Below, piece by piece: positions 1-9,126 of a stretch of 64,000 nt of DNA; within the stretch, counting starts at the first letter, position 1; the number at the start of each line of letters is the position of its first letter. The stretch covers positions 62,001 to 126,000 of the forward strand of contig NKXK01000019.1 in NCBI GenBank assembly GCA_004379165.1. The letters are read 5' to 3'. Made by a program: the position numbers and the translations under genes. Source of the stretch: Rhodocyclaceae bacterium (GTDB lineage Bacteria > Pseudomonadota > Gammaproteobacteria > Burkholderiales > Rhodocyclaceae). Under the pieces are notes generated by a model. The model saw nothing but the letters and a program-made list of their open reading frames with translations. It was not told the origin of the DNA and ran no database searches.

Positions 1-1014
1 ATGACGGGCGGCGAGATCTGCCACCTGCTCCGGGTGCACGAACATGCCCTTGATCTTGGTCGTCTGGTCCGCCCGACCCATCCAGCCTTTCAGGCGGATA
101 TTGGTCCGCCCGCAGGGCGAACGTCCGGGAAGGATGGCTGAAAGGTCACCGGTCGCGAAGCGGATCAGCGGATAGTCAGGATTGAATGTCGTCACAACGA
201 CTTCACCCACTTCGCCATCCGGCACCGGATCACCGGTACCCGGACGAACGATTTCGACCAGCACCCCTTCATCAACGACCAGACCGGCATCAGCCTCGGT
301 TTCATAGGCGATGACACCGATGTCGGCGGTAGCGTAGCACTGGCGCACGGAAATCCCCCGCTCACCGAGCCAGGCACGGGTGATGCCAGGCAAGGCCTCA
401 CCGGAAACGCAGGCTTTTTTCAGGGAACTGATATCGACGCCGAGCTCCTCCGCCTTCTCGACGATGATGCGCAGGAAGGAGGGCGTGCCGACATAGCCCT
501 CCGGCCGCAGGTCGGCCATCGCCTGGACCTGTTGCTCGGTCTGGCCGGTACCGCCGGGAAACACCGAGCAACCCAACTTGCGCGCCCCGCCCTCGAATAT
601 GAAAGCGCCGGGGGTGAAGTGGTAGGAAAAACAGTTGTGGATCAGATCGCCATGGCGGAAGCCAGCGGCATACAGCGCCCGCGCCATCCGCCAGTGATCG
701 ATTTCCGCCCCCTGCAGTTCGTAAATCGGCCCCGGGGATGCAAATACCCGCTTGGCCTTAGCGCGCGGCAAGGCGTTCAACCCGCCGAAGGGCGGTACCT
801 TTTTCTGCAATTCAATCAGATCGCGCTTGCGTGTCAGCGGCAGATGCGCCAATGCTTCGCGACTGGCACAATCAAACGGATTGATGCCGGCCAGCAACTG
901 AAAGTAATGGTGAGTGGTTTCCTTGGCATGCGCCACCTGGCGCGCCAGCTTGTCCATCAAATCCGCCTCGCGCTCTTCCGGATCGCGGGTCTCGAGCGGG
1001 TCGTAATAGCTCAT
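1..1014 (-). CDS. PaaK-like phenylacetate-CoA ligase family protein (3' end outside window)
   Basis: 338 codons are visible from an ATG at 1014 to the window edge; the C-terminal part is missing. The sequence resembles the phenylacetate-CoA ligase family of adenylate-forming enzymes, with a segment YVGTPSFLRIIVEKAEELGV and a following CVSGEALPG stretch typical of PaaK relatives. The usual SSGTTGKP phosphate loop is not present: the equivalent place (about residues 91-98) reads FASPGPIY, so ATP-dependent ligation is uncertain. The Shine-Dalgarno GGAG lies inside a dispersed repeat copy just upstream. It is the last visible gene after a branched-chain-type ABC importer, which suggests a shared role in uptake and CoA activation of an aromatic or aliphatic acid. 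Confidence 0.75.
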   Translation of the reverse strand, partial: MSYYDPLETRDPEEREADLMDKLARQVAHAKETTHHYFQLLAGINPFDCASREALAHLPLTRKRDLIELQKKVPPFGGLNALPRAKAKRVFASPGPIYELQGAEIDHWRMARALYAAGFRHGDLIHNCFSYHFTPGAFIFEGGARKLGCSVFPGGTGQTEQQVQAMADLRPEGYVGTPSFLRIIVEKAEELGVDISSLKKACVSGEALPGITRAWLGERGISVRQCYATADIGVIAYETEADAGLVVDEGVLVEIVRPGTGDPVPDGEVGEVVVTTFNPDYPLIRFATGDLSAILPGRSPCGRTNIRLKGWMGRADQTTKIKGMFVHPEQVADLAARH

Positions 1015-1015
1015 T

Positions 1016-1052
1016 CCAATTTTCTCCGTTTTTCCGGGTTGACCGCAGCAAT
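1016..1052 (-). repeat. dispersed ~35-bp repeat, copy 1
   Basis: Read on the minus strand: TGCTGCGGTCAACCCGG then AAAAACGGAGAAAATTGG. It matches the other copies in the CTGCGGTSAAC core and A-rich tail. Its tail provides the GGAG ribosome-binding sequence of the PaaK-like gene that starts at 1014. Confidence 0.8.
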
Positions 1053-1169
1053 GCTCAACGGGCCACGACCTGAATGGCAAAGTAGCCGCTCAGGGCAAGG
1101 CGGAGACCGGCACCGTTGGCTCCTTCCAACAAGCCGGCCGACAACGCCGCACCGGATGGCGCACTGCCA

Positions 1170-1985
1170 TCAGGACAGCCAGCGTTTGCGGCGGCGGTAG
1201 TGCTTCACTTCACGGAAGGACTTCCGCCCCGACGACGACAGGCCGAGGTAGAACTCCTTCACATCCTCGTTATCCCGCAGATCGGCCGCCGAACCTTCCA
1301 TCACCACGCGGCCGTTTTCGAGGATGTAGCCGAAATCGGCGTAGCGCAGCGCGATGCTGGTGTTCTGCTCGGCGAGGACGAAGGTCACCTTTTCCTTCTC
1401 GTTCAGTTCCTTGACGATGGTGAACACTTCTTCGACGATCTGCGGCGCGAGGCCCATCGAGGGTTCGTCGAGCAGCACCATTTTCGGGTTGGCCATCAAG
1501 GCACGGCCGATGGCGCACATCTGCTGCTCGCCGCCGGAGGTGTAGGCGGCCTGGCTGGTGCGCCGGGTCTTCAGGCGCGGGAAGAAGTTGTAGACCTTTT
1601 CCAGGCTCTCCTGCACCGCTGCCTTGCCGTCAGTACGGGTATAGGCGCCGGTCAGCAGGTTTTCCTCGATGGTCAGGTGGCCGAAACAGTGGCGACCTTC
1701 CATGACCTGGACGACGCCACGATGGACGAGGTCGGCAGGGGTCAGCGATTCAACGCGCTCGCCCTTGAGTTCGATCGAGCCTTTGGTCACTTCGCCACGC
1801 TCACCGTGCAGCAGGTTGCTGACTGCGCGCAACGTCGTCGTCTTGCCGGCACCATTGCCGCCCAGGAGCGCAACGATGCTGCCTTCGGGTACGGTGAAGG
1901 AGACGCCCTTGAGGACGAGGATCACGTGGTTGTAAATAACCTCGATGTTGTTAACACTGAGGAAAATATTCGGGGTGGCGGTCAT
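1170..1985 (-). CDS. livF: branched-chain-type ABC transporter ATP-binding protein (LivF family)
   Basis: 271 residues, a normal LivF length. Walker A GGNGAGKTT is at about residues 42-50, the signature TSGGEQQ at about 149-155 and Walker B VLLDEP at about 170-175. It should hydrolyse ATP on the cytoplasmic face of the importer encoded by the next genes (binding protein, two permeases, LivG). The N-terminal MTATPNIFL extension before the first beta strand is ordinary. The binding protein lies just upstream at 2039-3370 and the PaaK-like gene downstream. Transported substrate is unknown; adjacency to acyl-CoA ligases argues for a carboxylic acid rather than leucine. The liv symbol denotes family only. 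Confidence 0.9.
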   Translation of the reverse strand: MTATPNIFLSVNNIEVIYNHVILVLKGVSFTVPEGSIVALLGGNGAGKTTTLRAVSNLLHGERGEVTKGSIELKGERVESLTPADLVHRGVVQVMEGRHCFGHLTIEENLLTGAYTRTDGKAAVQESLEKVYNFFPRLKTRRTSQAAYTSGGEQQMCAIGRALMANPKMVLLDEPSMGLAPQIVEEVFTIVKELNEKEKVTFVLAEQNTSIALRYADFGYILENGRVVMEGSAADLRDNEDVKEFYLGLSSSGRKSFREVKHYRRRKRWLS

Positions 1986-2038
1986 GTTTGACTCTCGTGA
2001 AAAGCGCCCACGCCGAAGCGGGGGCGCTTGGGTTCACA

Positions 2039-3370
2039 TTACAGCTTGCACTGCTCCGGCGTACGCGGGGTGATCTTCTTCTCTTCGGCATACTTGCGCG
2101 AAGCGTTCAGGACCATGCCGCGCAGCAGCTTTTCGTCAGCCTGATACCAGTCGGCGCCCGGCGTCCACTTGGTGCCGTCCCAGGTCTGGATACGCACCCA
2201 GGAGGAGCCCATGTGATCGAGGCAGGAGGTCTGGACCGGACGCATCACGCCGGCGAAGCCCATGCCATCGAGCGTTTTCTGGTCGAGGGTCAGGTTCTCC
2301 AAGCCCCAGCGGGTCTGCTCACCGGTCATGACCTTGCCCTTGCCATAGCGTTCCTGTGCCTTGCGCACACCTTCAACTGCCACCATCGACGAAATCAGGC
2401 CGCGCATGTAAAGCACGGAACCGACTTCATCCTTCGGGCCAGTACCCTGGCCCTTGGCGTGCACCATCTCCAGCATGTCCTTGACGACCTTGGAGTTCGG
2501 CTCGGCCGAGTGCTGCAGTGTCAATGCCTGATAACCCTTGGCGCCGGCGCCGACGTCCTTGACGTCCGGTTCGGCACCCGCCCACCAGATGCCGAGCATC
2601 TTGTCGCGCGAGAAGCCGGTGGCCTGAGCTTCCTTGAGCGCGGTCGAGTTCATGACACCCCAGCCCCAGAGCAGTACATTGTCCGGCTTGGACTGACGGA
2701 TCTGCAGCCAGGTCGCTTTCTGCTCGACCCCCGGATGCGCCACCGGCAACAGCTGCAACTCGAAGCCGTGCAACTTGGCGCGCTCCTGCAGGGCCGGAAT
2801 CGGCTCCTTGCCGAACGGGCTGTCGTGATAGACCAGCGCGATCTTCTTGCCCTTCAGCTTGTCGAGGCCACCCGCCTGCTTGGCGATGTGCTGAACGGCC
2901 ACATCGGCGCCCACCCAGTAGGTGCCGAGCAGCGGGAAGTTCCATGCGAACACCGAGCCATCCTGCGACTCGCTGCGACCATAGCCGGCGGTCACCAGCG
3001 GAATCTTGTCCACCGGTGCCTTGTCGGTCAGCGCGAAGGTCACGCCGGTGGACAGCGGCTGGAAGACCGTGGCGCCCTTGCCCTTCAGGCGCTCGTAGCA
3101 TTCGACACCACGATCGGTGGCATAGCCGAATTCGCACTCCTCAAAGGAGAGCTTGACGCCGTTGATGCCGCCCCGGGCATTCACCAGCTTCAGGTAATCG
3201 ACATAGCCGTTGGCCCACGGGTTTCCGTTGGCGGCATAGGCGCCGGTGCGATACACCAGCACCGGAAAGAACTGCTCCTTGGCCTGGGCGACGGCCGAAG
3301 TGGATACCGTTGCCGAAGTCAGGCCGACGGCGGAAATGGCTGCAGCAAGTGCAAGAGCGCGAAATTTCAT
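2039..3370 (-). CDS. periplasmic substrate-binding protein of branched-chain-type ABC importer
   Basis: 443 residues with a clear signal peptide (MKFRALALAAAISAVGL..., cleavage near residues 28-30 at AVA-QA). The mature part has the periplasmic-binding-protein type 1 pattern: PVLVYRTGAYAANGNPWANG at the N-terminus, NARGGINGVKL, and an interdomain segment around KKIALVYHDSPFGKE. It belongs to the larger (about 400-residue) LivK relatives often found beside genes for aromatic or fatty acid activation rather than true leucine-binding proteins. It sits between livM and livF in one leftward operon. Which ligand it binds cannot be told from sequence. Confidence 0.88.
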   Translation of the reverse strand: MKFRALALAAAISAVGLTSATVSTSAVAQAKEQFFPVLVYRTGAYAANGNPWANGYVDYLKLVNARGGINGVKLSFEECEFGYATDRGVECYERLKGKGATVFQPLSTGVTFALTDKAPVDKIPLVTAGYGRSESQDGSVFAWNFPLLGTYWVGADVAVQHIAKQAGGLDKLKGKKIALVYHDSPFGKEPIPALQERAKLHGFELQLLPVAHPGVEQKATWLQIRQSKPDNVLLWGWGVMNSTALKEAQATGFSRDKMLGIWWAGAEPDVKDVGAGAKGYQALTLQHSAEPNSKVVKDMLEMVHAKGQGTGPKDEVGSVLYMRGLISSMVAVEGVRKAQERYGKGKVMTGEQTRWGLENLTLDQKTLDGMGFAGVMRPVQTSCLDHMGSSWVRIQTWDGTKWTPGADWYQADEKLLRGMVLNASRKYAEEKKITPRTPEQCKL

Positions 3371-3427
3371 GGATTGTCTCCTCCTGTTGATCAGGTTATG
3401 AATCGTGATGTTTTTGCTGTCTCCGCG

Positions 3428-4504
3428 TCAGTGCGGAAAGGGCCACAGACGCAGTTTTTCCTTGGCGATCGCCCAGAGGCGCGCCAGGCCGTGCGGCTCG
3501 ACGATCAGGAAGAAGACGATCAGCGAACCGAAGATGATCAGCTCTGCATGCGAGACAGCCGCCGTCGAGATGGTGATCCCGACAAGGCTGCCGATCGCCG
3601 GCAGGAACTGGTTAAGGAAAATCGGCAGAATGACGATGAAGGCCGCGCCGAAGAAGCTGCCGAGAATCGAGCCCATGCCGCCGATGATGACCATGAACAG
3701 CAGCTGGAAGGAACGATCGACGGAGAAGGCGGCCGGCTCCCACGAACCCAGGTGCACGAAGCCCCACAGCGCACCGGCGACGCCGACGAAGAAGGAACTG
3801 ACGGCGAAGGCCGAGAGCTTCGAGTACATCGGACGGATACCGATCACTTCCGCAGCCACGTCCATGTCGCGGATCGCCATCCATTGCCGGCCAATCGTCG
3901 CCCGGGTCAGGTTGGCGGCTATCAGCGCGAAGAGCACGATGAAGCCGAGGCAGAACAGATATTTTTCGGCCGGCGAATCGATGACCCAACCGAACATGCT
4001 CAGTTCGGAAACCGACACCGAGCCCGACGACGAATCGTTGGTGAACCACTTGATGCGCAGGAAGGCCCAGTCGCAGAAGAACTGCGCCGCCAGGGTGGCC
4101 ACGGCCAGATAGAGGCCGCGCACCCGCAGGCTGGGGATACCGAAGAGGATGCCCATGCCGGCGGAGGTCAAACCGCCGAGCAGCAAGGCAGCGACCAGCG
4201 GCATGCCGTCGATCCGGATCAGGAAGTTGTAGGCCGCATAGGCCCCGACCGCCATGAAGGCCCCCGCCCCCAGTGTGATCTGGCCGCAGAAACCAACCAG
4301 CAGATTGACCCCGAGCGCCGCCAGCGACAGGATGAGGAAGGGGATAAGAATGGCGCGGAACATGTATTCGTCGGCCAGCATGGGCACGATGAGCGCTGCA
4401 AAGGCAACGACACCGATAACGAACCAGCGGTCCTGCGCGATGGTGAAGATCTGTTGGTCGGCCGCGTAAGTGGTCTTGAACTGGCCGTTTTCACGATAAA
4501 GCAC
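3428..4504 (-). CDS. livM: branched-chain-type ABC transporter permease (LivM family)
   Basis: 358 residues with multiple hydrophobic segments, for example around VIGVVAFAALIVPMLAD and FLILSLAALGVNLLVGF, and the LivM-typical GQITLGAGAFMAVGAYAAY motif. Inner-membrane permease, partner of the LivH-like protein at 4523-5452. About 50 N-terminal residues precede the core, as in this subfamily. Gene order livG-livH-livM-binding protein-livF, with short gaps, supports one transcript. Confidence 0.9.
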   Translation of the reverse strand: MLYRENGQFKTTYAADQQIFTIAQDRWFVIGVVAFAALIVPMLADEYMFRAILIPFLILSLAALGVNLLVGFCGQITLGAGAFMAVGAYAAYNFLIRIDGMPLVAALLLGGLTSAGMGILFGIPSLRVRGLYLAVATLAAQFFCDWAFLRIKWFTNDSSSGSVSVSELSMFGWVIDSPAEKYLFCLGFIVLFALIAANLTRATIGRQWMAIRDMDVAAEVIGIRPMYSKLSAFAVSSFFVGVAGALWGFVHLGSWEPAAFSVDRSFQLLFMVIIGGMGSILGSFFGAAFIVILPIFLNQFLPAIGSLVGITISTAAVSHAELIIFGSLIVFFLIVEPHGLARLWAIAKEKLRLWPFPH

Positions 4505-4522
4505 GTTGTTTCTCCCTGACGG

Positions 4523-5452
4523 TCAGACGCGGTTGATGATTTTCTCGCCGAACAGCCCTTGCGGACGGAACAGCAGGAAGACCAGGGCTAGGACGTAGGC
4601 GAACCAGATTTCGATGCCGCCACCGACCATTGGCCCGATGTACACTTCCGACAGCTTCTCTCCGACGCCGATGATCAGGCCGCCAACAATGGCGCCCGGC
4701 ACCGAGGTCAGACCGCCGAGTATCACCACCGGCAAGGCGCGCAGGGCGACGGTGGCCAGCGAGAACTGCACGCCGAGTTTGGAGCCCCAGATGATGCCGG
4801 CAACCAGCGCGACGATCCCCGCAACCAGCCAGACGATGACCCAGATACGGTTGAGCGGGATACCGATCGACTGCGCCGCCTGGTGGTCATCGGCCACCGC
4901 ACGCAGGGCGCGACCGACCGGCGTCTTCTGGAAGAACAGCGTCAGCAGGCCGACCAGAACGGCAGCAATCAGCGCCGCGATGAAGTCCTCCTTGTTGATC
5001 AGGATGCCGCCCTCGAACATGCTCTCGAGCATCATCACCGGTTCCTTCGGCATACCGACGTCGATGTTGTAGATTTCGCTGCCGAAGATGGTCTGGCCGA
5101 CACCTTCAAGAACGTAGGTAATCCCCAGCGTCACCATCAGCAGGGTCGCCCCTTCCTGATTCACCAGCTTACGCAGAACGAAACGCTCAACCGCCCAGGC
5201 GACGAAGAGCATCGCCAATCCGGCGCCGACGAAGGCAATCAGGTTGGCCAGCAACAGGCTGTCACCACCCAAGGCATGGTTGGCCCATTCAGAAAAACGC
5301 GCCATTGCCAGCGCGGCAAACAGCACCATCGCACCCTGGGCGAAATTGAAAACGCCCGAGGATTTGAAGATCAGCACGAAGCCCAGCGCCACCAGCGAGT
5401 AAAGCATGCCAGCCATGAGGCCGCCGATCAGTGTTTCGATGAAAAATCCCAT
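4523..5452 (-). CDS. livH: branched-chain-type ABC transporter permease (LivH family)
   Basis: 309 residues, highly hydrophobic, starting MGFFIETLIGGLMAGMLYSL, with the LivH pattern GFVLIFKSSGVFNFAQGAM near the N-terminus and a C-terminal FRPQGLFGEK motif. It pairs with LivM to form the membrane channel. Spacing to livG upstream is 12 bp and to livM downstream 18 bp, consistent with cotranscription. Confidence 0.92.
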   Translation of the reverse strand: MGFFIETLIGGLMAGMLYSLVALGFVLIFKSSGVFNFAQGAMVLFAALAMARFSEWANHALGGDSLLLANLIAFVGAGLAMLFVAWAVERFVLRKLVNQEGATLLMVTLGITYVLEGVGQTIFGSEIYNIDVGMPKEPVMMLESMFEGGILINKEDFIAALIAAVLVGLLTLFFQKTPVGRALRAVADDHQAAQSIGIPLNRIWVIVWLVAGIVALVAGIIWGSKLGVQFSLATVALRALPVVILGGLTSVPGAIVGGLIIGVGEKLSEVYIGPMVGGGIEIWFAYVLALVFLLFRPQGLFGEKIINRV

Positions 5453-5464
5453 GTTGTTCTCCGC

Positions 5465-6247
5465 TTAGTGTCCGGCGCCCAGATAGGCCTTGATGACCTC
5501 GGGGCTGGCACGTACTTCGTCGGGCAGGCCGTCGCCGATCTTCTTGCCGTAGTCGAGTACGACCACGCGGTCGGAAATGTCCATGACGACCCCCATGTCG
5601 TGCTCGATGAGCACAATGGTGGTGCCGAACTGGTCATTGACATCGAGGATGAAACGGCACATATCCTGTTTCTCTTCGACGTTCATGCCGGCCATCGGCT
5701 CGTCAAGCAGCAGGATCTGCGGCTCCATCGCCAGCGCGCGACCGAGGTCGACGCGCTTTTGCAGGCCATACGGCAGCCGGCCGACCGGCGTCTTGCGGAT
5801 ATGCTGGATCTCAAGGAAGTCGATGATTTCCTCGACCTTGCGCCGGTGCTCGATTTCTTCCTTCTGCGCCGGACCGAGCCATAATGCCTGCAGCAGCATA
5901 TTGCTCTTCATCTTCAGCGTGCGGCCGGTCATGATGTTGTCGAGCACGCTCATGCCCTTGAACAAGGCGATGTTCTGGAAGGTCCGCGCAATGCCGGTGC
6001 TGGCCGCCATGTGCGGCTCCATCTTCTTGCGCTCGACGCCGCGGTAGAAAATCTTGCCATCCTGCGGGTGGTAGACGCCGTTGATGACGTTGAGCATCGA
6101 ACTCTTGCCAGCACCGTTGGGGCCGATGATGGCGCGCACTTCGTGCTCGCGGATATTGAATGAAATGTCGGTCAGTGCCTTGACGCCGCCGAAGCGCAAC
6201 GAAATGTTCTGCAGGTCAAGGATGACGTCGCCGATTTTTCTGCTCAT
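5465..6247 (-). CDS. livG: branched-chain-type ABC transporter ATP-binding protein (LivG family)
   Basis: 260 residues. Walker A GPNGAGKSS is at about residues 42-50 and Walker B ILLLDEPMAGMN in the second half, followed by a conserved switch histidine (VLIEHDMGVVMD). The signature is degenerate, LPYGLQKRVDLGRA, which is usual for LivG relatives. The Walker A neighbourhood and the LDNIMTGR segment separate it from LivF. It lies between the AMP-binding ligase gene (14 bp upstream) and livH. Confidence 0.92.
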   Translation of the reverse strand: MSRKIGDVILDLQNISLRFGGVKALTDISFNIREHEVRAIIGPNGAGKSSMLNVINGVYHPQDGKIFYRGVERKKMEPHMAASTGIARTFQNIALFKGMSVLDNIMTGRTLKMKSNMLLQALWLGPAQKEEIEHRRKVEEIIDFLEIQHIRKTPVGRLPYGLQKRVDLGRALAMEPQILLLDEPMAGMNVEEKQDMCRFILDVNDQFGTTIVLIEHDMGVVMDISDRVVVLDYGKKIGDGLPDEVRASPEVIKAYLGAGH

Positions 6248-6261
6248 TGTTCTCTCTCCCT

Positions 6262-8229
6262 TCAGGCCGCTTTTTTGGCGATCGGGAAGGTCTTCACATC
6301 GAGGATCTTGAGGTCGGCGGATACCTTGCCGCGACGCCCGTCTTCGAACTTGACCTCGGTTTCGATGAACTGATTGCTCTTGCCTGCGTAGAGGGCGTCG
6401 ATCAGCACTTTGTATTTTTCCGCGATGAAATTGCGGCGTACCTTGCGGGTACGGGTCAACTCATCGTCATCCGGATCCAGCTCCTTGTGCAGCACAAGGA
6501 AGCGATGCACCTGCGAGTCGGCGACCATCGCGTCATGCGCCAGGCCGGCATTAACCTCTTCGATGCAGGTCTTGATCATCTCAAGCACCTGCGCCTTGCC
6601 GGCGAGGTCAGTATAGCCGGCATAGGCGATGTTGCGGCGCTCCGCCCAGTTGCCGACGGCACCGACATCGATATTAATGAAAGCGCAGACCATGTCGCGA
6701 TCGTGACCGAAGCAGACCGCCTCCTTGACGAAGGGGTAGAACTTCAGCTTGTTCTCGATGTAGTTGGGCGCGAACATCGCGCCGTTCGACAGTTTGCCGA
6801 CATCCTTGGCACGGTCGATGATCTTCAGGTGACCATCTTCATCAAGGAAGCCGGCATCGCCGGTCAGGAAGTAGCCTTCGGCGTTGATCGACTCGGCGGT
6901 GGCATCCGGTCGCTTGTAATACTCTTTGAGCAGCATCGCGCCCTTGACCAGCACCTCGCCGTTGTCGGCGATCTTGATCTCGACGCCCGGCGCCGGTGCG
7001 CCGACTGTATCGGACTTGACCTGACCATCCGGCTGCAGGCAGACGTAAGCACAGGTTTCGGTCTGGCCGTACAACTGCTTAAGATTGATGCCAATCGAGC
7101 GATAGAAACTGAACAGTTCGGGACCGATCGCCGCGCCGGCGGTGTAGGCGACCTTGATCCGGCTCATGCCGAGCACATTGCGCAGCGGGCCGTAGATCAG
7201 CAGATTACCCAGCCAGTACTGGAAGCGGTCGCCGCCGGACACCGATTTCCCGTCGAGAATGTCGCCGCCACAACGCTTGGCGACATCCATGAAGTGGTTG
7301 AACATGCGCTGCTTGAACTTGCCCGCATCCTCCATGCGGATCTGCACTGAAGTCAGCAAGCTCTCAAAAACACGCGGCGGCGCGAAGTAATAGGTCGGAC
7401 CGATTTCCCGCAGGTCGGTCATTACCGTCTCACCCGACTCCGGGCAGTTGATGGTGAAGCCGCAGACCAGCGACTGTGCAAAGGAGAAAAGATGGTCGCC
7501 GACCCAGGCCATCGGCAGGTAGGAAAGGATATCGCCTTCCGATCCGAGTTTGTCCACTTGCGCGCCACCCTGAGCTGCAGCGATGAATGCCGCGTGCGTC
7601 TGGCAGACTCCCTTCGGCTTGCCGGTGGTACCCGAGGTATAGAGCATCACCGAGACGTCGTCGAAGTGGCCCTTCTCGACCTCGGCATTGAGGAAGTCGG
7701 AATGGTTGCGATCATGGATGCGGCCCATTTCCATCAGTTCATGCACGTCGTGCAGGAAAGGCTGGTTGTAATGGCGCATGCCGCGCGGGTCGTCATAGAC
7801 GATGTGCTCGAGCGCCGGCAGCTGATCCTTGATCTCAAGCAGCTTGTCGACCTGCTCCTGATCCTCGACGATGGCGAAGCGGACGCCGGCGTCCTGCAGT
7901 ACGAAAAGCATTTCGGCGGCGACCGCATCCTGATAGAGCGGCACCGGCACGCCACCGAGGCATTGGGCGGCGCTCATCATCATGTAAAGGTGTGGACGGT
8001 TGTCACCGATGATGGCCAAGTTGTCGCCGCGTTTGAAGCCGAGCGAAGCCAGACCACAAGCCAGGGCGCGAACGCGCTCGGCAACATCGGACCAGGTCCA
8101 GGTCTGCCAGATACCGAGATGCTTCTCGCGCATGGCCGGCGCAGTGGGCCGGACCTTGGCATGCTGGAACAGCAGCCGCGGGAAGGTGTGCAAACCGTCC
8201 AGCGAATCGAAATTCACCTGCGTGGGCAT
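6262..8229 (-). CDS. AMP-binding acyl-CoA synthetase (FadD-like, long form)
   Basis: 655 residues, the size of long-chain acyl-CoA ligases. The ATP phosphate loop YTSGTTGKPKG is at about residues 197-207, and later motifs include LYGQTET and YFLTGDAGFLDEDG followed by a C-terminal domain. It should adenylate a carboxylic acid and transfer it to CoA in the cytoplasm. It is first in the leftward run that continues with livGHM, the binding protein, livF and the PaaK-like gene, so the importer's cargo may be its substrate. A Crp/Fnr-type regulator gene diverges 184 bp upstream. Chain length or aromatic preference cannot be read from the sequence. Confidence 0.88.
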   Translation of the reverse strand: MPTQVNFDSLDGLHTFPRLLFQHAKVRPTAPAMREKHLGIWQTWTWSDVAERVRALACGLASLGFKRGDNLAIIGDNRPHLYMMMSAAQCLGGVPVPLYQDAVAAEMLFVLQDAGVRFAIVEDQEQVDKLLEIKDQLPALEHIVYDDPRGMRHYNQPFLHDVHELMEMGRIHDRNHSDFLNAEVEKGHFDDVSVMLYTSGTTGKPKGVCQTHAAFIAAAQGGAQVDKLGSEGDILSYLPMAWVGDHLFSFAQSLVCGFTINCPESGETVMTDLREIGPTYYFAPPRVFESLLTSVQIRMEDAGKFKQRMFNHFMDVAKRCGGDILDGKSVSGGDRFQYWLGNLLIYGPLRNVLGMSRIKVAYTAGAAIGPELFSFYRSIGINLKQLYGQTETCAYVCLQPDGQVKSDTVGAPAPGVEIKIADNGEVLVKGAMLLKEYYKRPDATAESINAEGYFLTGDAGFLDEDGHLKIIDRAKDVGKLSNGAMFAPNYIENKLKFYPFVKEAVCFGHDRDMVCAFINIDVGAVGNWAERRNIAYAGYTDLAGKAQVLEMIKTCIEEVNAGLAHDAMVADSQVHRFLVLHKELDPDDDELTRTRKVRRNFIAEKYKVLIDALYAGKSNQFIETEVKFEDGRRGKVSADLKILDVKTFPIAKKAA

Positions 8230-8377
8230 TCTTTTGTCTCCTCATTGCCGCGCTTCATCGAGTCGCGGTCTAACGTTCGTTTGACGCATTGTGTCGAATC
8301 ACCCTGGCCGCGTAAACCTTGCAGTGCACCACAGGAATCGCCCAGCGTCGAAAAGCAGTATAGGGAAGTCGCGCAGG

Positions 8378-8383
8378 TATAAT
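8378..8383 (+). promoter_or_regulatory. candidate -10 box for the Crp/Fnr-type regulator gene
   Basis: A perfect TATAAT lies about 30 bp upstream of the TTG start at 8414. No good TTGACA-like -35 box is visible at 16-18 bp, so an activator or weak promoter is possible. The same 184-bp gap must also hold the leftward promoter of the acyl-CoA synthetase operon. Confidence 0.4.
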
Positions 8384-8413
8384 TGTCGTCCGGCAGACAA
8401 TCCAGGAAAAAAA

Positions 8414-9088
8414 TTGAAAAACACCGAGGATCTGATCCGCAGCTCGCTGTGGGGACAGTCGCTGACGGAGGAGCAACTGGCAAAGGCCCTGGCGGGCACC
8501 ACCGAACGCAGCTATGCCGCGGGCGCATTCATCTGCATGAAGGGCGAACCCGTGGACTACTGGATGGGCGTCATCGACGGCCTGGGCAAGATGGCCAGCC
8601 ACTGGACCACGGGCAAAACCACCTCGCTGACCGGCATCAGCACGGGCGGCTGGTTTGGCGAAGGCTCGCTGCTGAAAAGCGAGGCGCGGCGCTACGATGT
8701 CATGGCCATCCGCGAAACGCGGGTCGCCTTCATGAACCGCAGCACTTTCCTGTGGCTGATGGATAACAGTATCCCCTTCAACCGCCACCTGATCACGCAG
8801 TTGAACGAGCGTCTCGGCCAGTTCATCGGCATGATGGAAAACGAGCGCATGCTCGACACCGACGCCCGCATCGCGCGCGGATTGGCGGCGTTGTTCAATC
8901 CCGTGCTCTACCCCGGCACCAATCGCCTGTTGCAGATTTCACAGGAAGAGCTCGGCTACCTTGCCGGCGTTTCCCGGCAACGCGCCAATCAGGCGCTGAA
9001 GGTACTGGAGGATGCCGGCCTGGTTCGCAACGAGTACGGCGGCATCCACATCATCGACCTCGACGGCCTGCGGCGCTTCGGCGACTGA
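8414..9088 (+). CDS. Crp/Fnr-family transcriptional regulator
   Basis: With a TTG start at 8414 (preceded by AGGA about 8 bp upstream) the product is 224 residues, the usual Crp/Fnr length. A further upstream GTG at 8291 would add 41 unlikely residues. The N-terminal half is a cyclic-nucleotide-binding-type beta barrel (ERSYAAGAFICMKGEPVDYW, then GGWFGEGSLL) and the C-terminus is a winged helix with ISQEELGYLAGVSRQRANQALKVLEDAGLV. There is no cluster of cysteines, so it is not an FNR-type iron-sulfur sensor. It diverges from the acyl-CoA synthetase/ABC operon, which it may regulate. Confidence 0.88.
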   Translation: MKNTEDLIRSSLWGQSLTEEQLAKALAGTTERSYAAGAFICMKGEPVDYWMGVIDGLGKMASHWTTGKTTSLTGISTGGWFGEGSLLKSEARRYDVMAIRETRVAFMNRSTFLWLMDNSIPFNRHLITQLNERLGQFIGMMENERMLDTDARIARGLAALFNPVLYPGTNRLLQISQEELGYLAGVSRQRANQALKVLEDAGLVRNEYGGIHIIDLDGLRRFGD

Positions 9089-9091
9089 GCC

Positions 9092-9126
9092 TGCCCGTTT
9101 TGCCAGCTTTTTGGCGTTGACCGCAG
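9092..9126 (-). repeat. dispersed ~35-bp repeat, copy 2 (left half of a palindrome)
   Basis: Minus-strand reading CCTGCGGTCAACGCC then AAAAAGCTGGCAAAACGGG. Copy 3 follows in the opposite orientation. Together they form an 11-bp perfect stem GTTGACCGCAG / CTGCGGTCAAC with a GCCG loop. Confidence 0.75.

Noticed and set aside
1988-4519. Long plus-strand frame opposite the binding protein and livM genes
   Set aside because: It covers two well-supported minus-strand genes and encodes a His/Gln/Arg/Asp-rich product without domains.
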